Below, piece by piece: positions 32,235-40,968 of a stretch of DNA of 40,968 bases. The notes under the pieces are model-generated. The model ran no database searches. It saw nothing but the letters and a program-made list of their open reading frames with translations, and was not told the origin of the DNA. A program made the position numbers and the translations under genes. Each line of letters opens with the position of its first letter. Within the stretch, counting starts at the first letter, position 1. Origin of the DNA: Microbacterium sp. SD291 (GTDB lineage Bacteria > Actinomycetota > Actinomycetes > Actinomycetales > Microbacteriaceae); the NCBI RefSeq assembly GCF_017355365.1, contig NZ_JADIJR010000026.1:1-40968 (forward strand), written 5' to 3'.

Positions 32235-33068
32235 TCAGTCGGTCAGTGCCGGCGTGGGGACCGTGGCAAGAACGGTGGCCAGGCCGCCGTCCTCGACAGG
32301 GCCGGTGATCTCCCCCGCGGCATCCTTCACCTCGTCGGGCGCCTGACCCATCGCGACGGCGCGCCCTCCGAGCCCGCGCGCCCAGCCGAACATCCCGATG
32401 TCGTTGCGGCCGTCGCCGGCGACCAGCACCCGCTCCTCGCCGAAGCCGAGCTCGACACGCACCTGCTCGAGCGCGGTGCCCTTGTCGACGCCCTGCGGCG
32501 CGATGTCCAGCCAGGCGGTCCAGCCGATGGCATAGGAGACCTCGTTGAGGCCGGCATCCGCCACCAGCTTGTGGAAGTCGTCCTCATCGTGACCGGGCGA
32601 GACCACGACGATGCGCGAGACCGGGAGCGCGCTGAGCTCGTCGAAGTCGACCTGCCGACCGCCGTCGAGCGTCCAGTCGTCGAGCTGCTGGGTGTACAGC
32701 CGCTGACCGGAGGCGAGCTCCACCATGTACCTCGCGTCGGGCAGGCGCTCGCGCAGCAGCTCGAGCACGGGAGAGGGATCGAAGGTTTCGACGTTCCAGC
32801 GCTCCCATCCGTCGTCCATCCGGCGCATCGTCACGGCGCCGTTCGAGCACACCACATACTGGGCGATCAGGCCGAGCTCCTCGACGTACCGCCTGGTCGC
32901 CATCCAGCTTCGGCCGGTCGCGATCGTCACCTCGTGCCCGGCGTCACGCACGCGCGCGACGGCCTCGGGCACGCCGGGGCTCATGGTCTCGTCCTGCAGC
33001 AGGATGGTGCCGTCGACATCGAGCCCGATGAGCCACTGGGTCCCTGAGTCGATCGAAGGCGCCGTCAC
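32235..33068 (-). CDS. HAD-IIB (Cof-like) phosphatase
   Basis: A 277-residue HAD-superfamily hydrolase. Motif I is LDVDGT (nucleophile Asp17, acid/base Asp19), motif [10 protein letters not shown], and motif [11 protein letters not shown] near residue 220. The C2-type cap lies between motifs II and III. Such proteins dephosphorylate sugar phosphates or related metabolites; the substrate cannot be read. The GTG start overlaps the serS stop by 4 bp (GTGA), implying co-expression with serS. Confidence 0.9.
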   Translation of the reverse strand: MTAPSIDSGTQWLIGLDVDGTILLQDETMSPGVPEAVARVRDAGHEVTIATGRSWMATRRYVEELGLIAQYVVCSNGAVTMRRMDDGWERWNVETFDPSPVLELLRERLPDARYMVELASGQRLYTQQLDDWTLDGGRQVDFDELSALPVSRIVVVSPGHDEDDFHKLVADAGLNEVSYAIGWTAWLDIAPQGVDKGTALEQVRVELGFGEERVLVAGDGRNDIGMFGWARGLGGRAVAMGQAPDEVKDAAGEITGPVEDGGLATVLATVPTPALTD

Positions 33069-34348
33069 GCCTGCGGCTCCAGCACTTCGAGTCCGCCGAG
33101 GTAGGGCCGGAGCACCTCGGGCACGCGCACGGAGCCGTCCGGCTGCTGGTGGGTCTCGAGCAGAGCGACGATCCAGCGGGTGGTGGCCAGCGTGCCGTTC
33201 AGGGTCGCGACGTGCTGGGTCTTCGCGGTCTGGCCGTCCACCGCCTCCGGCCGGTGCCGGATGTCGAGCCGCCGCGCCTGGAACGTCGTGCAGTTAGACG
33301 TCGACGTCAGCTCTCGGAACGCGCTCTGCGTCGGGACCCAGGCCTCGATGTCGTACTTGCGCGCGGCGCTCGAGCCGAGGTCGCCCGCGGCCACATCGAT
33401 CACGCGGTACGCGAGGCCGAGGGAGGTGAGCATCTCCTCCTGCAGGGCGACGAGACGAAGGTGCTCGGCCTCGGCATCCTCCGGCGTCGTGTAGACGAAC
33501 ATCTCCAGCTTGTTGAACTGATGCACGCGGATGATGCCGCGGGTGTCCTTGCCGTACGAGCCGGCCTCGCGGCGATAGCAGGTCGACCAGCCGGCGTAGC
33601 GCAGGGCGCCGTCGGACAGATCGACGATCTCGTCCTTGTGATAGCCGGCGAGCGCGACCTCGCTGGTTCCGACGAGATAGAGGTCGTCGTCCTTGTCGAG
33701 GTGGTAGACCTCGTCGGCGTGCTCACCGAGGAAGCCGGTGCCCTGCATGATCTCGGGCCGGACGAGCGTCGGCGTGATCAGCGGGATGAAGTCGTTCTGC
33801 AGCGCCTTGTCGAGCGCGAGGTTCATCAGCGCGATCTCGAGACGCGCGCCGATGCCGCGGAGGAAGTAGAACCGCGCCCCGGAGACCTTGGCGCCGCGCT
33901 CCATGTCGATCGCGCCGAGGATCTCACCGAGCTCCAGATGATCGCGCGGCTCGAAGTCGAAGGCCGGCACCTCGCCGACGCGGCGGAGCTCGACGAAATC
34001 GGCCTCGCCGCCGGCCGGAACGCCGTCGATCACGACGTTCTCGATCTTCGCGAGCGCGGCGGATGCCGCATCCGCCGCCTCGTGCGCGGCCTGCTGCGCC
34101 TGCTTGACGCGGTCGGAGAGGTCCTTGGCCTGCGCCACGAGCGCCGCCTTCTCGTCCTTGGGCGCCTTGGCGACCTGCTTGCCGAACGCGTTCTGCTCGG
34201 CGCGCAGCTCCTCGAAGGCGGCGAGCGCCGCGCGGCGCGATCGATCGGCCTCGACCGCCACGTCCACGGAGAGCTGGTCGTGGCCGCGGGCCGCCTGGGA
34301 GCGGCGGACGATCTCGGGGTGGTCGCGGAGAAGAGCGAGGTCGATCAT
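33065..34348 (-). CDS. serS: Seryl-tRNA synthetase
   Basis: A 427-residue class II synthetase of normal length. The N-terminal long coiled-coil arm that binds the tRNA-Ser variable arm covers about residues 27-100. Catalytic motif 2 lies in [20 protein letters not shown], and motif 3 in [15 protein letters not shown] near the C-terminus. It charges tRNA-Ser with serine; two of its substrates, tRNA-Ser(GCU) and tRNA-Ser(UGA), are in this window. The ATG at 34348 starts [12 protein letters not shown], the usual family beginning. It is divergent from the lipid kinase gene and coupled to the HAD gene. Confidence 0.98.
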   Translation of the reverse strand: MIDLALLRDHPEIVRRSQAARGHDQLSVDVAVEADRSRRAALAAFEELRAEQNAFGKQVAKAPKDEKAALVAQAKDLSDRVKQAQQAAHEAADAASAALAKIENVVIDGVPAGGEADFVELRRVGEVPAFDFEPRDHLELGEILGAIDMERGAKVSGARFYFLRGIGARLEIALMNLALDKALQNDFIPLITPTLVRPEIMQGTGFLGEHADEVYHLDKDDDLYLVGTSEVALAGYHKDEIVDLSDGALRYAGWSTCYRREAGSYGKDTRGIIRVHQFNKLEMFVYTTPEDAEAEHLRLVALQEEMLTSLGLAYRVIDVAAGDLGSSAARKYDIEAWVPTQSAFRELTSTSNCTTFQARRLDIRHRPEAVDGQTAKTQHVATLNGTLATTRWIVALLETHQQPDGSVRVPEVLRPYLGGLEVLEPQA

Positions 34349-34405
34349 CCATCGATTCTACGAGGTTCGCCTGAGGCGCCCGGATGCCGGGATTAGAGTA
34401 GCGCC

Positions 34406-35404
34406 ATGACGACGCGCCCCTCCGCCACGCGACAGGCGGCGCTCATCTACAACCCGATCAAGGTGAACGAGAAGCAGCTGCGGGCCACGGTGCGCGCCCT
34501 CTCGAAGGATGCGGGGTGGGAGTATCCGGCGTTCTATCCGACCACGCTCGACGACGCGGGCCAGCAGGCGACAGCGGATGCTCTCGCCAGAGGAGTCGAC
34601 GTCGTGCTGGTCGCAGGCGGCGACGGCACCGTGCGAGCGGTGTCGGAGGCCATCGCGAACACCGGGGTCCCGCTCGCGATCCTGCCGAGCGGCACCGGCA
34701 ACCTGCTCGCGCGGAACCTCGGGCTTCCTCTCGGGGACCCGGCCGAGATGGTGCGCGCGGCGCTGGGCGACTTCCGGCATCCGATCGACATCGGCTGGGC
34801 GCACGTGACCCGCGCCGACGGGACGAAGGCGGAGCACGCGTTCGTGGTGCTCGCCGGCATCGGCCTCGACGCCGACATGATCGCGAACACGCGAGCGGAC
34901 CTGAAGAGGTCTGTCGGCTGGATCGCCTACGTCGACGGCGCCGCCCGCTCGCTCGCGACGGCCGAGCCGTTCAGGGCGGTCTTCCAGATCGACGACGGGC
35001 GGCTGCACACCACGAAGGTGCAGAGCATCCTGTTCGCCAACTGCGGCACGCTGCCGGCCGGCATCGCGCTGATCCCGGAGGCCTCGATCGACGACGGCGT
35101 GCTCGACATCGCGGTGATCCAGCCCACCGGCGCCTTCGGCTGGCTGGGCGTCTGGCGCAAGATCTGGTGGGACAACTCGGTGCTCCGGCGCTCCCGCGCC
35201 GGTCGCCGGGTCCTCGAGCGCCGCGGCAAGGACGCCTCGGTGCACTACTTCCACGGCGGGGCGGCGGAGGCCGCTGCGGCCAAGCCGGTTCCGATCGAGC
35301 TCGACGGCGACGAGTTCGGGGCGGCGGTGCAGATCAGCTGCCGAATCGACCCCGGCGCACTACTGCTGGCGCTGCCGGCAGGGCACCCGGTCGCGAACCT
35401 CTGA
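34406..35404 (+). CDS. Diacylglycerol kinase family lipid kinase
   Basis: A 332-residue DAGK catalytic-domain protein (YegS/DgkB/BmrU type). The nucleotide loop GGDGTVR is at 71-77 and the PSGTGNLLARN motif at 94-104. It probably phosphorylates diacylglycerol or a related lipid for phospholipid recycling; sphingosine-like substrates are a family alternative. The ATG at 34406 lies 57 bp from the divergent serS start. Its C-terminus converges on the repeat-containing lipoprotein gene. Confidence 0.93.
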   Translation: MTTRPSATRQAALIYNPIKVNEKQLRATVRALSKDAGWEYPAFYPTTLDDAGQQATADALARGVDVVLVAGGDGTVRAVSEAIANTGVPLAILPSGTGNLLARNLGLPLGDPAEMVRAALGDFRHPIDIGWAHVTRADGTKAEHAFVVLAGIGLDADMIANTRADLKRSVGWIAYVDGAARSLATAEPFRAVFQIDDGRLHTTKVQSILFANCGTLPAGIALIPEASIDDGVLDIAVIQPTGAFGWLGVWRKIWWDNSVLRRSRAGRRVLERRGKDASVHYFHGGAAEAAAAKPVPIELDGDEFGAAVQISCRIDPGALLLALPAGHPVANL

Positions 35405-35429
35405 CTCGACTGCTCTCGTCGCCGGGAAC

Positions 35430-36161
35430 TCAGCCGCGAACCGCCACCGTCCCGTCGAGACCGTCGCCGACCAGGGTCAGCGTGAAGTCGTCGTCCTCGA
35501 CCTGGTCATCGCCGAACGCGATCACAGTGGCGCGCGGGGCCATGTCCATGGTGCACATCCGCGTCTCGTCGGTGACGAACGTGACCGTCCCGGCGTTCCC
35601 GGCGCCGTCGACCGACTCGATCACGGGCGGGCATCCCGACGATCCCCAGGTCAGCAGGACGAGCGTCCCGTCGCCGATCCACCCGGCGGAGGGCGCGTAG
35701 TCGGTCGAAGACCCCGGGGTCCCGGCGAACGCGGCATCCCCGTCGAGATCCACGTCGTCCGAGATGTCCCCGTACTTGACCTGAAGCGTGATCTCCTTCG
35801 TCGGGTCGACGCCCTCCGGCAGCGCGCCGATGCTCGCGCGCGGGGCGAGGTCCATCGTGCAGACGTCCTGGCCCTCCGGGTCGACGACGCTCACCCGCAC
35901 GGTCTGCCCCTCGGCCGACGCCTCCTCGAGCTGCGGCACGCACGTCGACGAGCCCCAGGTGACGACGGCGAACATGCGTCCGTCTTCGAGCAGGGCGCCC
36001 TCGATGTCCTGCGCGTCATCGTCGCCGTCCGATGTCGGCGCATCCGAAGGCGTCGCCGAGCTCGTCGGGCTGTCGGTTCCGGGGGTCGTCGTGCAGCCCG
36101 CGATCAGGAGAGCGGCGGCGAGCGCGGAGAGTGCGGCGACGAGGCGAGTCGGGGAGGTCAT
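35430..36161 (-). CDS. Lipoprotein with two internal Cys-containing repeats
   Basis: A 243-residue lipoprotein. The signal peptide ends in lipobox LIAGC, followed by a Ser/Thr/Pro/Asp-rich linker to about residue 55. Two repeats follow: one with TWGSSTCVPQ and CTMDLAPRASI, the other with TWGSSGCPPV and CTMDMAPRATV. Each repeat keeps two Cys about 35 residues apart, suggesting a disulfide per unit outside the cell. I do not recognise a named family; function is unknown. It is a stand-alone gene converging on the lipid kinase. Confidence 0.82.
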   Translation of the reverse strand: MTSPTRLVAALSALAAALLIAGCTTTPGTDSPTSSATPSDAPTSDGDDDAQDIEGALLEDGRMFAVVTWGSSTCVPQLEEASAEGQTVRVSVVDPEGQDVCTMDLAPRASIGALPEGVDPTKEITLQVKYGDISDDVDLDGDAAFAGTPGSSTDYAPSAGWIGDGTLVLLTWGSSGCPPVIESVDGAGNAGTVTFVTDETRMCTMDMAPRATVIAFGDDQVEDDDFTLTLVGDGLDGTVAVRG

Positions 36162-36184
36162 GCTGCCACGCTACCTGCGGGCGG

Positions 36185-36222
36185 CCGACATTTCCGGCGT
36201 GAACCGACATTCACAGCGTGAA
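36185..36222. repeat. Tandem 19-bp repeat upstream of the lipoprotein gene
   Basis: Two adjacent 19-bp units share CCGACATT...GCGTGAA (36185-36203 and 36204-36222). A related sequence in inverse orientation (TCACGCAGAAAGTGTCGGTT) lies at 36264-36283. They sit in the spacer between the lipoprotein start and the cardiolipin synthase stop, both leftward. Confidence 0.6.
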
Positions 36223-36336
36223 CCCACCGGTCGCGCGTGAGACACCGTGCGGCGCATGGCGGCTCACGCAGAAAGTGTCGGTTGACGCGGCATCCGCCTT
36301 GCCGCGCAGCATCCTCCGCGCCGAACGGCCGAGCAA

Positions 36337-37797
36337 CTACTGCAGCGCCGAGGTGAGCCGGGCGAGGTTGTCGAGGATGGTCGATCGCAGCGGCTGCTGC
36401 AGCCACTCCTCCAGCGTGAGCTCGCGGCTGAGCTCCCGGTATTCGTCCTCCACGACGCGCATCTCGCGGACGAACTCCTCGCCGCGCACGAGCATCGACA
36501 CCTCGAGATTGAGACCGAAGGAGCGCATGTCCATGTTGCTGGAGCCGATCACGGCGACATCGTCGTCGATCGTCAGGCTCTTGGTGTGCAGGATGTACGG
36601 CTTGCGGTACATCCAGATGCGGATGCCGGCGCGCAGCAGCGCCTCGTAGTAGCTGCGCTGCGCGTGGTAGACCATCGCCTGGTCGCCCTCTTCCGAGACG
36701 AACAGCTCGACCTCGACCCCGCGGTCGACCGCCGCGGTCACTGCCAGCAGCAGCGCCTCGTCCGGGACGAAGTACGGGCTGACGATCATGATCTTCTTCT
36801 TGGCCGCGTAGAGCAGGCCGAGGAACAGCCGGAGGTTGTTCTCCAGCTCGAAGCCCGGCCCGGACGGCACCACCTGGCAGTCGAGGTCGCCCGAGCCGAC
36901 CTGCGCATGGGTGATGTCGATCTCAGACAGCACCTCATCCGTCTCGCTGTACCAGTCGGCGAGGAAGATCGCGTTCACGCTCAGCACGACCGGTCCGTCG
37001 AAGCGCGCCATCAGATCGACCCAGTGCAGACCTCGCCTGATGTTCTTCGAGAGGTTGTACGTCGAGTCGGTGATGTTCTGCGATCCGACGAACGCCACGT
37101 CGCCGTCGACCACGAGGAGCTTCCGGTGATTGCGCAGATCGGGACGCTGCATCCGCCCCTTGAACGGCTGCACCGGCAGCATCGGGTGCCAGTCTGCGCC
37201 CATCGCGTTCAGTCTCCGGATGGTCTGCCGGTAGCGCGGCTTCCAGCGGTTGGCCCAGTGGTCCATCAGCACCCGCACCTCGACGCCCCGCTCCGCCACC
37301 TCTTCCAGCGCGCGGAAGAAGTTGTCGGTGGCGGCATCCGCCTGCAGGATGTAGAACTCGACGTGCACGTAGTCGGTGGCCTGCCGGATCGCGTCCGCCA
37401 TCTCGTCGAGGGAGCGCTGATATCCGGAGATGAGGTGCGCGCCGTTGTCTCCCGAGATCGGCAGCGCGCCGAGCCGCTGGTTCATCTCGACGAGCGGCGG
37501 GAACCACTTCGGCGCCTCCGGCCGCAGCGTGCCGAAGTGCAGATGCTCGCTCGTCTCGGCGATGTAGGCGTTGATCTGGTCCTGCTTGCGGCGGCGTGCG
37601 CGCGGCAGCCGCGGATTCCCGATCAGCAGGAACAGCAGGACCCCGACGAACGGGATGAAGAAGATGGCGAGCAGCCAGGCCATCGCCGCCGTGGGGCGCC
37701 GATTGCGCGGAACGATGATGACGGCCGTGATGCGGATGGCGATGTCGAGGACGAGAAGGAACGCCGCGACCCACCATCCCCAGGCGTCAGGCGTCAT
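36337..37797 (-). CDS. cls: Cardiolipin synthase (phospholipase D family)
   Basis: A 486-residue membrane phosphatidyltransferase. Two N-terminal transmembrane helices (about 8-29 and 38-59) precede two PLD catalytic motifs: His224-x-Lys226-x4-Asp231 in NHRKLLVVDGD, and HTKSLTIDDD followed by GSSNMDMRS near residue 400. It makes cardiolipin from phosphatidylglycerol in related bacteria. The ATG at 37797 begins directly before the first helix. Length and domain order are normal. Confidence 0.94.
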   Translation of the reverse strand: MTPDAWGWWVAAFLLVLDIAIRITAVIIVPRNRRPTAAMAWLLAIFFIPFVGVLLFLLIGNPRLPRARRRKQDQINAYIAETSEHLHFGTLRPEAPKWFPPLVEMNQRLGALPISGDNGAHLISGYQRSLDEMADAIRQATDYVHVEFYILQADAATDNFFRALEEVAERGVEVRVLMDHWANRWKPRYRQTIRRLNAMGADWHPMLPVQPFKGRMQRPDLRNHRKLLVVDGDVAFVGSQNITDSTYNLSKNIRRGLHWVDLMARFDGPVVLSVNAIFLADWYSETDEVLSEIDITHAQVGSGDLDCQVVPSGPGFELENNLRLFLGLLYAAKKKIMIVSPYFVPDEALLLAVTAAVDRGVEVELFVSEEGDQAMVYHAQRSYYEALLRAGIRIWMYRKPYILHTKSLTIDDDVAVIGSSNMDMRSFGLNLEVSMLVRGEEFVREMRVVEDEYRELSRELTLEEWLQQPLRSTILDNLARLTSALQ

Positions 37798-37896
37798 CCG
37801 GGTCCTCTCGGCGAGTCGGCGCGGCGACAGCCGCCGCCGGAGCGCGCACCGCTGAGGGTGCGCTGGCTACACAGTAACCGATGCTGCGGACGTCGC

Positions 37897-38070
37897 TCAG
37901 GAGCGCGGCGGCAGGCCGCGAGCCGCCCGCTCCTCCGCCTCGATCTTCGCGTGCACCTTGCGCTCGGTGCGGTCGAAGCGCAGGATGCCGCGGAGCACGA
38001 AGAAGAAGACCAGGCTCACGCCGATGGTCGGCAGGATCGACCATGCCGCTGCGAGCCAGAAGTTCTCCAT
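37897..38070 (-). CDS. 57-residue single-span membrane protein
   Basis: The protein starts MENFWLAAAWSILP, with one transmembrane helix (about 6-28), then a basic helical tail (FDRTERKVHAKIEAEERAAR) that should face the cytoplasm. I chose the ATG at 38070; the longer frame to 38190 adds unrelated sequence. It lies upstream of and in the same direction as the cardiolipin synthase. Small proteins of this kind are common in Microbacteriaceae as far as I recall, but no function is known to me. Confidence 0.72.
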   Translation of the reverse strand: MENFWLAAAWSILPTIGVSLVFFFVLRGILRFDRTERKVHAKIEAEERAARGLPPRS

Positions 38071-38180
38071 GCCTCCATGGTACGCGCCCACTCTCCCTGC
38101 ACATCCCGGGATTCCCGGGAATCGGGCTCCGTCGCTGTGGAATCGCGCCACCGGCGGCGCCGTTCTCGCACACTCGCGGA

Positions 38181-39303
38181 ATGACAACACTCCTCCGAGC
38201 CTCCGACTCCGCTGAGTTCCTCAGCATCGTTCCCGCCCTGGCCGGCTTCACGCCGCGACAGAGCGTCGTGCTGCTCCCGTTCCAGGGAAAACGCACCTAC
38301 GGCGCGATGCGCCTCGACCTCCCGCAGGCGGAGGTCGACATCGAGGAGTACGCGGATGCCGCGGTCGGCCTCATCGCCCGCGTCGAGGGGACGGATGCCG
38401 TGGCCCTCGTGCTGTACACGGACGACCCGCCGCAGCCGACCCGAGACGGACTCGTGCTCCCGTTCGCCGTCGAGGTCGACGAGCTTCTCGGCTGCGCCGA
38501 CGAGGCAGGGCTCCGCATCGTCGACGCGCTCTGCGTGACCCCCGCCGGCTGGTCGAGCTACCTCGACGACGAACCCGAGCTCAGCCCGCTCGCGGATGTC
38601 GGCGAGGTGCCCGTCGTCCCGGGTGTCGGCGATGTGTCGGGCGACCAGCTGGCCGGCACCGAGCTTCCGCATGCGGACCTGGCCGAGAAGGAACGGGTGG
38701 GCCGGGCGCTCCTCGAGCTCGCCGAGCTGCTGGAGCACGACGAGAACGGGCGGCTGACCGGCCGGGAGAACCCGCAGGCGATCGCCGCGCTCGTGATGCT
38801 GGAGGACATCCCGGCCTTCCTCGAGTCGGTGCTGGAGCGACCGGCGGACCTGCCCGTCTTCGCGACCGCGGCGCTGCTGTGGTGCATGGACAGGCCGCTG
38901 CTCCGGGACGTCGCCCTCACCCAGTGGGCGACCGATCTCGCCGGAGGCCTGCGCACTCTCGACGCGCAGCTCGCCTTCTCCGAGACCGGAACGATGATCC
39001 CCGACGAGCTCGGCAGCGTTTTCCTCGGCAAGGGTGCCGCCCCGGATCCTGACCGGCTCCGGCTTGCGCTCGCCGTGGTCCGCCTCGCGGCCGCGAAGGC
39101 ACCGCGGATGTCGCGCAGAGGCCCGCTGACCGCCGCGGCCTGGCTGTCGTGGGCGCTCGGACGCGCCACGCACGCCGGGCACTATCTCGAGCTCGTTCGG
39201 GAGATCGATCCGCAGTACGGCCTGGCGGCGCTCCTGGAGACGATGATCGGCGCCGCGATGCTTCCGGAGTGGGCGTTCCGGCGGGGCCGGACCGACTCCG
39301 CCG

Positions 39304-39311
<8 letters not shown>
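38181..39311 (+). CDS. DUF4192 domain protein
   Basis: A 376-residue protein of the actinobacterial DUF4192 family. Typical features are FLSIVPALAGFTPRQSVVLLPF at the start, an AVGLIARVEGTDAVALVLYTDD segment, and a helical C-terminal half ending LAALLETMIGAAMLPEW. No membrane segment or catalytic motif is apparent. The function of the family is not established to my knowledge. The ATG at 38181 fits the family N-terminus; the frame is open 100 codons further upstream but without family sequence. It converges on lysS with an 8-bp overlap of coding ends. Confidence 0.9.
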
Positions 39312-40830
<1,519 letters not shown>

Positions 40831-40968
40831 TCTGGGCTCCTTGGAAAGTCGCTCCCAGTTTACCGAGGTGGAGTCCCCGGCCTTCGCGGCGGATGCTCGA
40901 TGTAGCCCGAGCGCCCTCATCCACCTCCCATCGCGTACCCGAAATCGCCGCTTCGACGCACCTACGCG

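Noticed and set aside
40831..40968. A gene at the right end of the window
   Set aside because: The frame upstream of lysS continues to the edge region but has no family-like sequence; only the lysS leader can be supported.

Overview
The window is high-GC actinobacterial DNA. Its base composition, protein style, GTG starts, LytR-CpsA-Psr and DUF4192 proteins, CsoR sites and DtxR/IdeR-type iron boxes fit Microbacteriaceae, most likely Microbacterium (inference from general features, not a database match). Genes are dense, mostly on the minus strand, and often overlap by 4 bp (ATGA/GTGA).

Region 1 (28-9222) looks like a genomic island in the 3' end of a tRNA-Ser(GCU) gene. The last 30 bp of the tRNA plus flank (9193-9222) recur as a direct repeat at 28-57. 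Between the copies lie a MntA/HepT (MNT-HEPN) toxin-antitoxin pair, whose hepT has a one-base frameshift, and a six-gene sugar operon read leftward: ROK repressor, two ABC permeases, sugar-binding lipoprotein, GH15 and GH31 glycosidases. A promoter with overlapping operator palindromes precedes the repressor. No integrase is visible.

Region 2 (9433-14735) holds an orphan LacI regulator and a copper operon read leftward: copZ, a His-rich membrane-anchored protein, copA, csoR, and a 57-aa protein with two Cys-Cys pairs. Two CsoR-type palindromes lie upstream of copZ.

Region 3 (14784-21276) concerns iron. A ferric-iron ABC transporter (lipoprotein, two-unit permease, ATPase) runs rightward. Converging on it is an unusual 876-aa fusion of an adenylation domain, a carrier domain and a membrane acyltransferase-3 domain. 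Each unit has a DtxR/IdeR-like box upstream, so both are probably expressed when iron is scarce.

Region 4 (21331-30741) is a carbohydrate region. A LacI-controlled operon (LacI, binding protein, two permeases, GH172/DUF2961 enzyme) has three similar operator palindromes. Next come remnants of a rhamnose operon: a 3' fragment of the rhamnulose-phosphate aldolase/dehydrogenase gene and a rhaB with most of its middle deleted. A GH3 beta-glycosidase follows, divergent from a TetR regulator.

Region 5 (30746-40968) is mostly core genome: LytR-CpsA-Psr protein, tRNA-Ser(UGA), HAD phosphatase, serS, a diacylglycerol kinase-like lipid kinase, a lipoprotein with two internal repeats, cardiolipin synthase, a 57-aa membrane protein, a DUF4192 protein and lysS.
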